DNA of 64,000 nucleotides, taken from the NCBI RefSeq assembly GCF_003611695.1, contig NZ_RAWE01000015.1, forward strand, positions 1 through 64,000, read 5' to 3'. The position numbers were made by a program, and so were the translations under genes. This DNA comes from Corallococcus carmarthensis. GTDB taxonomy: Bacteria; Myxococcota; Myxococcia; Myxococcales; Myxococcaceae. Positions within the stretch are counted from its first letter, which is position 1. Each line of letters opens with the position of its first letter. This document shows positions 42,459 through 52,052 of the stretch, piece by piece. The notes beneath the pieces are model-generated. The model did not search any database and was not told the origin of the DNA. It worked only from the letters and a program-made list of their open reading frames with translations.

Positions 42459-43355
42459 TCAGGGCACGGCGCTCACGTCCACATCGATGACGCGGGGCTC
42501 CTCGGTGCTCGTCGTGCCGGTGACCGAAGGCATCACCGCGGCCACCTGGAGCGTCAGCGCCCATTCACCCGTGGAGAGCTGGGAGGGCACGTACTTCCAG
42601 GAGAGGTGCACGGCCCCCGTGGTCTCCCCCTCGGCCGCCAGCGCCTCACGCGCCCGCTGCTCGATCTGCGCCGTGGTCAGCCGCGTCCGCAGCAGGTGGC
42701 CGGAGCGGGCCAGGGGCGGCCAGCTGATGAGCGCGCGCTGGAAGCTGCCATCCGGCCCGTGGGACACCACCGCGCGATGGCCCTCCACGCGGATGCCATT
42801 GATGGCGCGCATCACGAAGGTCTTGTGTCGGTGGAGCGCGGGCGCTTCGACGACGCCGTTGTCCTCGCTCTGGCTGAAGGACTTCACCTGCCGCACCGCC
42901 CCCAGCTCCGCCGTGGGGATGCCCCAGCGCTGCAGGCGTGCCAGGGCGATCCGCTGCAACACCGCGGGGTCCTGCGGTGTCTCCGGGCCAGCGCCCACCT
43001 TGTTCAGCACCAGCGCCTGGCCTTCGGACGGGTCGCGCTCGATCTTCCAGGTCTGGGACTCCATGTCCAGGCGGGTGCCCACCGGCACCTCCGCATGGGA
43101 GAAGGGCTCGGTCGTTCCCACCAGGGAGCCCTGCAATGCGGCGGCATCAAACGCCGTGCGGGGAAGCAGCGTGGTGGGGATTCCTCCGGTGGGAGGCGTG
43201 GCAAGCGCCGTGGAATCGAAGATGAAGCCGACGGTCGCGCGGGCCACCTGGGTGGTGGGGGCGGCGGCGGGCTCCATGACGGCGCCGCTGTCGCAGCCAG
43301 ACGCGGCGGCGAGCGGGAGGACGGTCAGGAATCGGATCAGCAGATGGGTCTTCAT
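42459..43355 (-). CDS. Exported lipoprotein, unknown
   Basis: A 298-residue lipoprotein (lipobox ASGC21). The mature part starts with a Pro/Ala linker and has a series of short strands: QTWKIERDPSEGQALVLNKV, then a helix VLQRIALARLQRWGI, KTFVMRAINGIRVEGHRAVV and LSWKYVPSQLSTGEWALTLQ. RINGIRVEG-type strands are seen in PepSY/propeptide-like folds, so it might be an inhibitor or propeptide of the adjacent protease-like protein. That is inference. It lies 41 bases after the His/Cys peptidase-like gene stop and is probably co-transcribed with it. Confidence 0.5.
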   Translation of the reverse strand: MKTHLLIRFLTVLPLAAASGCDSGAVMEPAAAPTTQVARATVGFIFDSTALATPPTGGIPTTLLPRTAFDAAALQGSLVGTTEPFSHAEVPVGTRLDMESQTWKIERDPSEGQALVLNKVGAGPETPQDPAVLQRIALARLQRWGIPTAELGAVRQVKSFSQSEDNGVVEAPALHRHKTFVMRAINGIRVEGHRAVVSHGPDGSFQRALISWPPLARSGHLLRTRLTTAQIEQRAREALAAEGETTGAVHLSWKYVPSQLSTGEWALTLQVAAVMPSVTGTTSTEEPRVIDVDVSAVP

Positions 43356-43396
43356 GGCGGTTCGTTCTTTCTGGGCGAAGGCGATGGAGGCAGCGG

Positions 43397-44272
43397 TCAC
43401 TCGGGCAGCTTCTGCCCGTTGTCGGGGTCGCAGCCCGCCACGTAGAAGTAGGTGGAGGCGACCTTGCTCCCGGTGTTCTTGCGGTCCCGCCAGCCGCCAG
43501 CCTCGAACATCGCCACGCGCGCCGCCTTGGTTTCACCGAAGACGATGGACACCGGGCAGTCGTCGTTGTTCTTGCCGATGTCCCAGTCGTAGGCCTCGTC
43601 GATCCAGTTCTCGCCCACGCCATCGCTCCGCGAGTCCGCCACGTAGCGCCTCACGTAGCGCTTCACGAAGTTGCCGCACGACGAGTCACCGTGAAAGGCG
43701 TTCCACATGCTGAAGCCGCTGGTGGGCGTCACGAGCTGCCGGTACCCGCCCTGCTTCCAGACCTCGAAGTCGCCAGACTGGCAGGCCTTCACGACGGCGA
43801 TGTTCAGCTTGCCGTTGTTGCCCAGGCTCATGTGGGCGTCCGTGATGGCCGCGCACGAATCCACGTCGGTTCCCATCACGAGCCAGCTGCGCAGGAGCGA
43901 CTCGTTGTGGCCGCCGTGGGTGTGCACGAAGAAGACGTCCGCGTCGTCCACACCGGCATTGGCCAGGGTGTCCTTCGCGTCGGCCGCGGACGCCTTCGAG
44001 GCGTCGGTCCAGAGGTCCGCGCGCGCGCTCGAGTTGTTGAGGGTCCGGACGTCCGACCAGAGTCCGGAGCTCACGAGCGAGTTGAAGTAGCCCGCGAACT
44101 CCGCCGCCGTCTTCGTATGCACGGAGTGCGAGGAGGCATCGCACTGCCCCGCGCCTCCGAAGTTGGCGATGCCGTAGACATGGGTTTCGTTCGCCAGCGC
44201 CGCCGCGGGCAGGAGCAGGGCCCCCGCGAGTGCCGCGCCCGTCCACTGTTGCGTTTGCTTCCGGAGTCTCAT
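43397..44272 (-). CDS. Exported candidate His/Cys peptidase (DUF6345-like, clan CD-like)
   Basis: A 291-residue exported protein: signal residues 1-28 (LAN-ETHV), then a core in which DADVFFVHTHGGHNESLLRS offers a His-Gly pair (H119-G120) and KLNIAVVKACQSGDFEVWKQ offers Ala-Cys (Cys164). A strand ending in HG followed ~45 residues later by a strand ending in AC is the clan CD cysteine peptidase pattern (caspase, gingipain, clostripain). The rest fits the DUF6345-type proteins found in actinomycetes and myxobacteria. Activity is unproven. ATG 44272 opens the signal. The lipoprotein downstream may be its partner or inhibitor. Confidence 0.55.
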   Translation of the reverse strand: MRLRKQTQQWTGAALAGALLLPAAALANETHVYGIANFGGAGQCDASSHSVHTKTAAEFAGYFNSLVSSGLWSDVRTLNNSSARADLWTDASKASAADAKDTLANAGVDDADVFFVHTHGGHNESLLRSWLVMGTDVDSCAAITDAHMSLGNNGKLNIAVVKACQSGDFEVWKQGGYRQLVTPTSGFSMWNAFHGDSSCGNFVKRYVRRYVADSRSDGVGENWIDEAYDWDIGKNNDDCPVSIVFGETKAARVAMFEAGGWRDRKNTGSKVASTYFYVAGCDPDNGQKLPE

Positions 44273-44484
44273 GGTCCGTCTCTCCCCCGTCCGGGGTGTT
44301 CGTGGTGGCCTCAAGGCCCGGGGAGCGCGCGGTGTTCGCCGTGCGTTCCCCGGCCCTGGCCCATCAACGAAACCCGGGGAGGATTTCCCTCACCCCCTTC
44401 GTGAGATTTTTCCGGACCGCCCCGGTGGAGCCGGAAGGTGGCCGTCCACCAGCAGCGCGGCCAGCACCTCCACCTGCTCTGGCG

Positions 44485-45105
44485 CTACCGCGTGACGTCG
44501 ACGGTGTAGACGCCGTCGCCGGAGGTGGCGGTGCCCGTCACCCGGGTGCTGCCCGGCGTGCGGCGGACCTGGCCGGTGCCGTCGTCCTCGAGCTCCCCCG
44601 TGAGGGCGAGGTCCAGGGTGACGCTGCCCTCCAGGTCCCCGGTCATCTGGAAGGGCCCCTCGAGCGTCCCGGTGAAGGTGCCGTCCGGGATGTCGCGCAG
44701 CTGGAGGGTGAGTTCCGGCTGCGTCGTCGTGTCCGTGCCCGACGCGTAGGTGATGTTCACCGGGTCCTCGTCCTCGCCCAGGACGATCTCTCCGTCGGAG
44801 TACCCGGTCATGCCAATGCGCAGGCGCATGCCCTTGTTGGCCGAGCTGCCCTGGTCCACCTGCCCGGTGACGAGCAGCGTCCCGGAGACGCCGCCCGTCG
44901 TGGACTGGGGCGGGATGTTCGCGCTGGACGCGGCGTTGAAGCCGGCGAAGCCAAGCTGCAGGGCCTTGCTCACGGACGTGTCCAGCCCGAGGTACGCGCG
45001 CCGGGCCTGCTCGTCGGAGCTGATGTCGTCACCTCCGCAGGCCGTGAGGGACAGGAACAGGGAACACGCGACAGCAGTCACGGTACGCGGAAGGGATGAG
45101 TGCAT
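44485..45105 (-). CDS. Exported beta-rich lipoprotein, unknown
   Basis: A 206-residue lipoprotein (lipobox LTAC23). The mature part alternates Gly/Thr-rich strands: SGTLLVTGQVDQGSSANKGM, IPDGTFTGTLEGPFQMTGDL, GELEDDGTGQVRRTPGSTRV. A beta-barrel-like or lipocalin-like fold is possible. No family recognised. ATG 45105 is the start that opens the signal; alternative in-frame starts add charged leaders. It is not clearly linked to the neighbours: 212 bases to the peptidase-like gene and 197 to the Cys-repeat gene. Confidence 0.55.
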   Translation of the reverse strand: MHSSLPRTVTAVACSLFLSLTACGGDDISSDEQARRAYLGLDTSVSKALQLGFAGFNAASSANIPPQSTTGGVSGTLLVTGQVDQGSSANKGMRLRIGMTGYSDGEIVLGEDEDPVNITYASGTDTTTQPELTLQLRDIPDGTFTGTLEGPFQMTGDLEGSVTLDLALTGELEDDGTGQVRRTPGSTRVTGTATSGDGVYTVDVTR

Positions 45106-45302
45106 GATGTCTGTGTATCGCAATTCCATGGACTCACACCACCCGCGGCGCGTCACTCCAAAACACATACCGCATGTGGCCGAATGACAGCACAGCGGGT
45201 CTATGCCCCTCACGCGTCCGTGTATTTCATTGCCTCCTGGCGCGGCGGCCAGGCTTCGAGTCCGCTGCCCTCGAAGCCCGCGCCACCGGCCCACATCCGG
45301 AC

Positions 45303-46970
45303 TCAGCCGATCTCACTGTTGCACGTGCAGGGCGTCGTCCCGGTGCAGGCTTCCCCCGCGACCGTCTGGCAGTTGAGCCGCGGGCAGCACGGGCCGGTGG
45401 GCGAGCACGCCTGACCCGCGGCGGAGCAGGTCGAACCCGTCTGGCAGGTGCCGACGATGCTCCCACCCGGGATGTTGCAGCCGAGCCCGATGCAGCAGTC
45501 CGCGGGCGAGGTGCAGGCCTGGCCCTGGGGCTGACAGGCGCTGGGCGCCGCGCAGGCGCCATTGGTGCAGATGCCGGAGCAGCACGCGGCACCCGAGGCA
45601 CAGGCATTCCCGTTCGCGGCGCACGTGCCCGCGTCCGTCCCGCCGTCCTGGGTGCCCGTGCCTCCGTCCGTGCCGCCACCGCCCGGCACGGTGCTGGGCC
45701 GGCAGGCGTAGGCGATTTCGGAGACGATCGAACAGGTGGTGCCAGCGCAGCACTTGGAGGCTTGCGGGTCACAGGGCGTGCCCACCGGATCGCACGTCAC
45801 CTTCTGGCAGGTCAGTCCGCCATTCGCGCCGGGCAGGCAGCGCGCGCCGCCGCAGCACTGGTCGGAGAACTGGCACTGCTGATCCTGCGCGATGCAGCAC
45901 GGCGCCTCGCCGGTGTAGCCCGTGGGGCATGCCGCCGGGCAGTTGTTGTTGGGGCAGCCGCCGAAGCAGCGCGGCACGCCGGCGGAGTCCACCTTGCACA
46001 CGGCCTTCTGGCCGTCACAGCAGGCCTCGCGGGCGTTCACGTCGATGATGCCGCCGTCGGGCAGCTGGCCGCTGCCGCAGATGTTGCCCACCGGGTTGCA
46101 GCCATTCGGCTTGTCACAGCGGCTCTCGCGGCAGTCCACCGCGTTGGACAGCTTCTCACCGCCGCAGCACACGCCGTCGTCGGTGCAGTAGTTGCCCGTG
46201 GGACGGCAGCCGCCCACCGGCTGGCACACCGTGGTCCCGTAGCCCAGGTCCACGCACGTGCGCGAACAGCAGGTGCTGGAGCCCGAGCACGGGTTGCCGT
46301 CCTGCAGGCAGCCGCCCGCGCCGCCACCGCTGACCGCCACGCAGCGGCCCGGGGTGCCCGTGCTCTCCTGCGAACACACACCGCCGCAGCAGTCCGCGCC
46401 CTTCATGCACAGGTCATTGTTGGCCTGGCACGAGTACGCCTGCTTGCACGTCCCGCCCTGACAGTTGCTGGAGCAGCAGTCCCCCGCGCCGGTGCAGGCC
46501 TGGCCCGGCACCTTGCAACTGCTGGTGCCGCCGGAAGGCAGCGCCGCGCACTTGCCGTCCGCGCCGCAGAGCTTCGTGCAGCACGCCTCCGCGCTGGAGC
46601 ACGTGCTGCCCACGTCCAGGCACTGCAGCGTGGAGCACTTGCCGTCCAGGCAGCTGTTCGTGCAGCACTCGATGCCGCTGGTGCAGGCTTCACCCGCGGC
46701 GGTGCACTGGGGATTGGGGGCCGGACAGACGCCCGTGTCCGAACAGAGGCCCGTACAGCACTGGGCGCCCGAGTCCCGGCTGCACGCCGTGCCCTCGTCG
46801 AGGCATTGGGAGCCCGGCCCCGCGTCCGGGAGGGGCTGCCCCGCGTCCGTTCCGGCATCCACGGTGACCGGCGGTTTGTCTGGCGGCTTGCCAATGTCTC
46901 CACTGCTACAAGCCATGACACCGAGGGCCACACCCAGGGCCCCAAGAAACAGCCAGCGGTTCGCCTTCAT
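45303..46970 (-). CDS. Cysteine-repeat lipoprotein
   Basis: A 555-residue lipoprotein (lipobox VMAC21). After a Pro/Asp linker the mature protein is a series of about a dozen ~40-residue units built on the pattern GxxCxxxxDCCxxxCxxxxC (for example QACTGAGDCCSSNCQGGTCK, NPCSGSSTCCSRTCVDLGYG, QDQQCQFSDQCCGGARCLPG). Each unit likely forms its own disulphide knot, as in dickkopf/EGF-like or myxobacterial Cys-repeat surface proteins. Adhesion or recognition is possible. The opposite strand carries a long open frame (45174-47207), a shadow of the repeats. ATG 46970 opens the signal. Confidence 0.75.
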   Translation of the reverse strand: MKANRWLFLGALGVALGVMACSSGDIGKPPDKPPVTVDAGTDAGQPLPDAGPGSQCLDEGTACSRDSGAQCCTGLCSDTGVCPAPNPQCTAAGEACTSGIECCTNSCLDGKCSTLQCLDVGSTCSSAEACCTKLCGADGKCAALPSGGTSSCKVPGQACTGAGDCCSSNCQGGTCKQAYSCQANNDLCMKGADCCGGVCSQESTGTPGRCVAVSGGGAGGCLQDGNPCSGSSTCCSRTCVDLGYGTTVCQPVGGCRPTGNYCTDDGVCCGGEKLSNAVDCRESRCDKPNGCNPVGNICGSGQLPDGGIIDVNAREACCDGQKAVCKVDSAGVPRCFGGCPNNNCPAACPTGYTGEAPCCIAQDQQCQFSDQCCGGARCLPGANGGLTCQKVTCDPVGTPCDPQASKCCAGTTCSIVSEIAYACRPSTVPGGGGTDGGTGTQDGGTDAGTCAANGNACASGAACCSGICTNGACAAPSACQPQGQACTSPADCCIGLGCNIPGGSIVGTCQTGSTCSAAGQACSPTGPCCPRLNCQTVAGEACTGTTPCTCNSEIG

Positions 46971-47203
46971 CCGGACGTTCCCTTCCCGGCCGCTGCCGCC
47001 ATCCCTCCGGCGGGCCCGGCCTCCATGGGCGCCGCGATGTGGCGCGCCAGCCCAGGAGACCCGGGCCGGGGCCTGGCGGCCACGCAGGCCTGCTCGCCCC
47101 ACGTCCATCCCCCTGGAAGCCGTGCCGGGCCCCGGGATGCGCGGAACCTGGGATTTCCACTACGCTCCCGGCACCGCCTCACGCCCGCCCCCACGGAGCC
47201 GAC

Positions 47204-47659
47204 ATGATGCTCTTCGCACCGAAGGTGTTCCCCAAGCTGTCCACGCTGAGCCACGCGGGACGTTCGATGTACGTCTGGGTCTACTACACCATCCCGCTCG
47301 CCTTCACGCTGCTGCTGGTGCCCGGGCTGTTCCTCAAGGTGATGGGCATCTCACCCGGGGCGGCGGATGGGGACCTGTTCTTCATGCGGCTTGCTGGCGC
47401 ACTGCTGGTGTCCATGTCGTTCATGTCCCATCAGGCGGCCATCCTGGACATGCGCCAGTTCTTCGTCTGGGCGGTGATGGGGCGCACGTTCATCGTGGGG
47501 GTGCTCATCGTCTGCACGGCGCTGGGCCTGTGTAATCCCATCGTCACGTTCTTCGGCTGCATCGACTTCAGCGGCGCCATGTGGACGCTCATGGGCATTC
47601 GCCGCGACGAGGCCGAGGCGCGCGGACAGCAACCGGCCATCGCCCAGCCCACGCCCTGA
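47204..47659 (+). CDS. Four-helix membrane protein, unknown
   Basis: A 151-residue integral membrane protein. Hydrophobic segments are at residues ~25-47 (YTIPLAFTLLLVPGLFLKVM), ~60-80 (MRLAGALLVSMSFMSHQAAI), ~85-107 (FVWAVMGRTFIVGVLIVCTA) and a weaker one at 110-130. The C-terminus is short and polar. The start at ATG 47204 has GGAG nine bases before it; the frame upstream is Arg/Pro noise. Small four-helix proteins of this kind next to carotenoid or terpene genes are of unknown role. The carotenoid oxygenase gene begins 40 bases after the stop. Confidence 0.6.
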   Translation: MMLFAPKVFPKLSTLSHAGRSMYVWVYYTIPLAFTLLLVPGLFLKVMGISPGAADGDLFFMRLAGALLVSMSFMSHQAAILDMRQFFVWAVMGRTFIVGVLIVCTALGLCNPIVTFFGCIDFSGAMWTLMGIRRDEAEARGQQPAIAQPTP

Positions 47660-47699
47660 TTCCAGGCGACCTCCCTCCACCGCGCCCTTCGAACCCGCC

Positions 47700-49133
47700 A
47701 TGACCACCGCGACGCCGCTGCCGGCCTCCCCTCCCCCTCCGGCCTGGAACCGGGCCTTCCGAAACATCTCCCGCCAGCACGGCTTCCAACCCCTGCGGGT
47801 GGAGGGCCACATCCCCGAGGGCCTCCGCGGGACGCTGTTCCGCCTGGGCGCGTGGACGTTCGACGTGCACGGGGCCCCGCTCCAGCACTGGTTCGATGGT
47901 GACGGCGGCGTGATGGGCGTGCGCTTCGGGCCCGACGGCGTCCAAGGCGCGGCCCGGCTCGTGGACTCGCGCACCATGGTCACGGAGCGCAAGGCGGGCC
48001 GGCAGCTCTACGGCAGCTACGCCATGCCCACGCCGCTGCGCAACAAGCTGCTCAACCCCCAGAAGAACAACGCCAACACGGCGCTGTTGCCGTGGAACGG
48101 CCGGCTGTACGCGCTGCACGAGCCGAACCTCCCCGTGGAGCTGTCCCTGGAGGACCTGACCACCCTGGGCGAGACGAACCTCGACGGCACCGTGCTGAAG
48201 TCGTTCTCCGCGCACCCCCACCGCGTCCCGTCGCGAGGGACGCGGTACAACTTCGGCCAGCACCACGGCCGGGTGAACACGCTGGAGCTGTACGCCCTGC
48301 CGGATGACGGCAAGGCGCGGCACATGGGGTCCGTGCCGCTGCCCGGCGCGACCATGGTCCATGACTTCACCGTCACCGACCGCTACCTCATCTTCTTCCT
48401 GCCGGCGATGCGCATCGACGTCTTGAAGATGCTGCTGCGCATCGGCGCGTTCGCGAACAACGTCTCCTTCCGGCCGGGCGCGGCGTCGGAGGTACTGGTG
48501 GTGCCCATCGACGACGTGGCGCACCCCATCCGCATCCCCGCCGACTCCTTCTTCAACTGGCACTTCTCCAACGCGTACGAGGACGGCGACACGCTGGTGG
48601 TGGACTACGTGCGCTACCCCGACTTCGCCTCCAACCAGTGGCTGGGGGACCTGCTGCGCGGCAACCCGTCCACCGACGCCGACGGCATGCTCCACCGCGC
48701 GCGCATCGACCTGAAGGCCCGCACGTTCCGCAGCGAGCCCCTGCTGGACCTGAGCTGCGAGTTCCCCCGCGTCGCCCCCAGCGTGGAGTGCCGGCCGTAC
48801 CAGACGGTCTACCTGGGCGCGCACGGCACCCACGAGGCCCGCCGCGGCCTCTACGACGCGCTGGTGCGGCTGGACCTGGGCACCGGCCGCGTGACGCGGG
48901 CCGCGCTGGAAGCAGGCCAGTACCCCTCCGAGCCCGTCTTCGTGCCCCGCCCCGGCTCGCGGGCCGAGGACGACGGCTGGCTGCTCACCCAGGTCTTCGA
49001 CACGAAGACAGACACCACCCACGTGGCCGTGCTGGACGCCGAGCGGCTGGACGCGGGTCCCGTGGCGCGCTGCCACTTCGAGCACGCCCTGCCCCCCACG
49101 TTCCACGGCACGTTCGTCCCCACCGGGAGCTGA
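47700..49133 (+). CDS. Carotenoid cleavage oxygenase (RPE65/CCD family)
   Basis: A 477-residue protein of the carotenoid oxygenase family. The four iron-binding His are visible: His172 in AHPH, His221 in VHDFT, His288 in FNWHFSNAY and His469 in FHGTF near the C-terminus. The opening LRGTLFRLGAWTFDV and the QHWFDGDGGVMGVRF block are typical of the family. It would cleave a carotenoid or apocarotenoid double bond with O2. The substrate cannot be read from sequence. It lies next to a small membrane protein and a regulator, and carotenoid synthesis genes are not in the window. Confidence 0.9.
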   Translation: MTTATPLPASPPPPAWNRAFRNISRQHGFQPLRVEGHIPEGLRGTLFRLGAWTFDVHGAPLQHWFDGDGGVMGVRFGPDGVQGAARLVDSRTMVTERKAGRQLYGSYAMPTPLRNKLLNPQKNNANTALLPWNGRLYALHEPNLPVELSLEDLTTLGETNLDGTVLKSFSAHPHRVPSRGTRYNFGQHHGRVNTLELYALPDDGKARHMGSVPLPGATMVHDFTVTDRYLIFFLPAMRIDVLKMLLRIGAFANNVSFRPGAASEVLVVPIDDVAHPIRIPADSFFNWHFSNAYEDGDTLVVDYVRYPDFASNQWLGDLLRGNPSTDADGMLHRARIDLKARTFRSEPLLDLSCEFPRVAPSVECRPYQTVYLGAHGTHEARRGLYDALVRLDLGTGRVTRAALEAGQYPSEPVFVPRPGSRAEDDGWLLTQVFDTKTDTTHVAVLDAERLDAGPVARCHFEHALPPTFHGTFVPTGS

Positions 49134-49154
49134 GCCTCCGGCGGAGCGGGCTCA
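49131..49154. terminator. Hairpin pairing the two stop codons of convergent genes
   Basis: TGAGCC (49131-49136) pairs with GGCTCA (49149-49154), and a CTCC/GGAG pair lies within the loop region. The left arm includes the stop TGA of the carotenoid oxygenase gene and the right arm includes the minus-strand stop of the LuxR-type gene, so both stops sit in one stem. Confidence 0.45.
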
Positions 49155-51914
49155 GAGGGTCCGCTCCAGCCGCTCCCGCGCCTTCACGATGGCGGCGGTG
49201 CGGGTCGTCACGTCCAGCTTCGCGAACACGTTGCGCAGGTGCCACTTCGTGGTGGAGAGCGCCACGTTGGAGCGCTCGCTGATCTCCTGGTTGCTCAGCC
49301 CCTGGGCCAGGAGCTTGAGCATCTGGAGCTCCCGCTCGGTGAGCGGCTCCAGCGGTGCGCTGGGCAAGGGCGCGAACGGTGTCTGTCCGACGGTGCCCAG
49401 GGACAGCAGGTCCTGGTAGCGCTCCGTGTAGCGGGCCGGCAGCACGTGGCTCAGCTTGCGCTGCGTGGCGGCCGCGACGATGACCTCCTGCAACCCCGGT
49501 GTCTCGTCGAACACGCCCCGGCTGAAGCCGAATCGGGGCACCAGCGCGAAGCCCCGGTTCACCGCGGCGAACGCCGCCGTGGGGTCTCCGGCGCGCCAAT
49601 GACATACCGCCAGCGCGGCCAGCAGCGCTGTCTCCCGGGCCACGCAGCCCGCGTCATGCGCGCTGGCCCGCAGCGTCTCCAACAGCCCGTGTGCCCGGTC
49701 GTGCCGCCCGCGCGCCATCAACACCCAGGCCTGCGCCACCCCCAGGTGCTCCCAGGCCTCGTCGTAGAAGCGCCGCTCGCTCCACTCGCCCCGGCGCATG
49801 CGCTCGCCCAAGCCAAACTCCTGGGCCACCGCCTTCATCCGCGCGGGGGATTGCTCCACCAGGGACAGGCGGATCTTCTCCCCGCAGACATGGGCCAGGA
49901 AGCGCGTCTGATGTCCGCACTCGAGCACGCTGTGCAGGTAGTCCAGCAGCTGCCAGGCCTCCGCGTACTTGCCCCGAATCGTCTTGATGCGGGCCAGCAC
50001 CAGGTAGGCCATCGCGAAGGTCTCGAACACCGCCGCCTGGGACAGCAGCGGGAGGACCTCGATGCAGAGCGCCTCGGCCTCGTCCAGCCGGTTCTGATCG
50101 TATCGGGTGTTGGCCAGCGCCGTCGCCGCGTTCACCCACACCGGGTTGCGCCGTCCCCGGCTCGCGCGCTCGAACGCCGCCTCGCACCGGTCCGACGCGT
50201 CCTTCAGGTTGCCCTGCGCCCGGTCCGCCAGGACGATGAGGACGTCCGTGTAGCCCACCATGTATGGGTTGTTCAGCCCCTGCAGCGTCTCGCGCGCGAC
50301 GGACGCGAGCCGGCGCATCGCATCGAACCGGTTCAGCCGGAGCGCCTGGTACGCCTTCGCCGCCAGCACCGCGCCCGCCATGAAGACGTCCGGGTCTTCC
50401 TCCCCCGGTGACGCCTCCAGCTCCAGGCCGGAGCCCGCTGCCGAGTCCGACAGGACGGCGTGCAGCAGCGCGAGCCGGGAGAGCTGCCGCGACAGCCGCT
50501 CGCGCTCCGGATCCGCTGGCGCGGTCTGGAGCCGGCGCTGCGCGTCCTGCAGGGCCAGGGAGGCAGGCGTGAAGCCGCGGGACAGGATGAGGCACGCGAT
50601 GCGCGCCACGCAGAGGGCCGGCGAACAGAAGGCCTCCTCCGGCGTCAGCTTCGCCGTCCAATGGAGCACGGAGGCAATCTCGCCCTCGCGCATCCACGCC
50701 TCCACGCAGCGGGCCGTGAGCGCCATGCACCAGCCCCGGTCTCCGGACGCGAACGCGTGCGTCAGGGCCTCGTCTGGCATCTCGTGCTCGGCGAACCACG
50801 CGCTGGCCGCGCGGTGCAGCCGGGGGATGCGGTCGCCGTACGTGCACGCGAGCTGGGTGCGCAGGAAGTCGAGGAACAGCGGGTGGTACCGGTACCACTG
50901 GTGCTGCGTGTCGAGCGACTGGATGAACAACTGCGCCCGCTCCAGCTCCGCCAGCAGCGCCGGCCCGTGGGTGATGCCCGGGAGCGCGTTGCACAGCTCG
51001 CCGTTGAGCCGGTCCACCACCGAGCTCAGCACCAGGAACGCGTGCACCTCTTCCGTCTGCTCGCGCAGCACCACGTCCGCGAGGTACCTCGCCACGTCGT
51101 GGTTGGAGCCGATGGCCTTGCGGAGCGCGTCGCTCACGCTGGCGTGCTCGCCCGCCGTCAGCAGGGCCAGCTTCACGCCGGCCACCCAGCCCTCGGTGCG
51201 CGCGCGCAGGTACTCGACGTCCTCGGGTTTCAGCGCGGCGCCGCACAGGCGCTGACCCAGCTCGTGGATGGCATTCCCATCCAGGCCCAGGTCGCGGCTG
51301 TCGAGCGTCACCAGCTGCTCGGTGAGCTTCAGCTTCGCCAGGTCCAGCTCGGGCGGGCCGCGCGACGAGACGATCCAGTGCACGTGCGGCGGAGCGTGAT
51401 CCAACAGATACGAGAAGGCCCGCACCAGCGCGCGCTCCCGCAGGACGTGGAAGTCATCAATGACGACGACGAGCTCGCGCCCCAGGTTCCACAGGCTCCG
51501 CAGCACCACCGTCGTCGCATGGTCCAGCGGCAGCGCCACCTGCGCATCCAGCTGGCTGGCGATGTACGCGTCGAACTCCGGGGCCGCGCGGCGGATGGCC
51601 CCGACGAGGTACGAGAAGAAGCGCTCCGGAGCGTTGTCCCGCTCATCGAGCGACAGCCACGCGAGCAACCGCGCCCCGCGCACCTCGCGGTACCACTGCG
51701 TCAGCAGCGTCGTCTTGCCCGAGCCCAGCGGCGCGGTCACCAGCACGAGCTTGCCGCCAACACCCCGGTCGATCTTCCGGAGCGCCGCGCTCCGCGACAC
51801 GAGCACCGACGCCGTCTGCGGCGGCGCGAGCTTCGTCGGCAGCAGGTGTGAGAGCGGGTCGCCCACCGGCGCTGGCGCGACAGGGCCCCCCAGCGCATTT
51901 CGAGAGCTCGGCAT
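49152..51914 (-). CDS. MalT-type LuxR-family ATP-dependent transcriptional activator
   Basis: A 920-residue regulator of the LAL/MalT type. A P-loop (LVTAPLGSGKTTLLTQWYRE, residues ~58-76) begins a STAND-type NTPase; ELVVVIDDFHVLRERALVRA gives the Walker B acidic pair. The middle ~400 residues form helical repeats. The C-terminal ~65 residues are a LuxR-type helix-turn-helix: LTERELQMLKLLAQGLSNQE then ISERSNVALSTTKWHLRNVF. ATP- and inducer-dependent oligomerisation is expected to drive transcription. ATG 51914 places the NTPase in the normal position. The inducer and target are unknown; the divergent cytochrome gene is the nearest candidate. Confidence 0.9.
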   Translation of the reverse strand: MPSSRNALGGPVAPAPVGDPLSHLLPTKLAPPQTASVLVSRSAALRKIDRGVGGKLVLVTAPLGSGKTTLLTQWYREVRGARLLAWLSLDERDNAPERFFSYLVGAIRRAAPEFDAYIASQLDAQVALPLDHATTVVLRSLWNLGRELVVVIDDFHVLRERALVRAFSYLLDHAPPHVHWIVSSRGPPELDLAKLKLTEQLVTLDSRDLGLDGNAIHELGQRLCGAALKPEDVEYLRARTEGWVAGVKLALLTAGEHASVSDALRKAIGSNHDVARYLADVVLREQTEEVHAFLVLSSVVDRLNGELCNALPGITHGPALLAELERAQLFIQSLDTQHQWYRYHPLFLDFLRTQLACTYGDRIPRLHRAASAWFAEHEMPDEALTHAFASGDRGWCMALTARCVEAWMREGEIASVLHWTAKLTPEEAFCSPALCVARIACLILSRGFTPASLALQDAQRRLQTAPADPERERLSRQLSRLALLHAVLSDSAAGSGLELEASPGEEDPDVFMAGAVLAAKAYQALRLNRFDAMRRLASVARETLQGLNNPYMVGYTDVLIVLADRAQGNLKDASDRCEAAFERASRGRRNPVWVNAATALANTRYDQNRLDEAEALCIEVLPLLSQAAVFETFAMAYLVLARIKTIRGKYAEAWQLLDYLHSVLECGHQTRFLAHVCGEKIRLSLVEQSPARMKAVAQEFGLGERMRRGEWSERRFYDEAWEHLGVAQAWVLMARGRHDRAHGLLETLRASAHDAGCVARETALLAALAVCHWRAGDPTAAFAAVNRGFALVPRFGFSRGVFDETPGLQEVIVAAATQRKLSHVLPARYTERYQDLLSLGTVGQTPFAPLPSAPLEPLTERELQMLKLLAQGLSNQEISERSNVALSTTKWHLRNVFAKLDVTTRTAAIVKARERLERTL

Positions 51915-51959
51915 GGGCACGTTCCCCCGGTGACCGATTGCAATGCCAAGTAGACCACG

Positions 51960-51986
51960 GGCGCCCCCCCTGGGGACCGGGGCGCC
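51960..51986. promoter_or_regulatory. Inverted repeat in the divergent leader region
   Basis: GGCGCCCC (51960-51967) and GGGGCGCC (51979-51986) form a perfect 8-bp inverted repeat with an 11-base spacer, 46 bases before the ATG of the LuxR-type gene. It may be an operator or an mRNA leader hairpin. GC-rich repeats arise by chance more often here. Confidence 0.35.
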
Positions 51987-52052
51987 TTCCCGCACAGCGT
52001 CAAACAGCGAACGCCGCGATGCGTCACCCTCTGGGGGCATGCGTTCCCCTCC

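Noticed and set aside
44389..44411. CTCAC/GTGAG hairpin followed by ATTTTT
   Set aside because: The T-run follows on the plus strand, where no upstream plus-strand gene ends; the genes around it are on the minus strand.
45174..47207. Open frame of 677 codons on the plus strand
   Set aside because: It mirrors the cysteine-repeat lipoprotein on the other strand and is Ala/Arg low complexity without a start signal.
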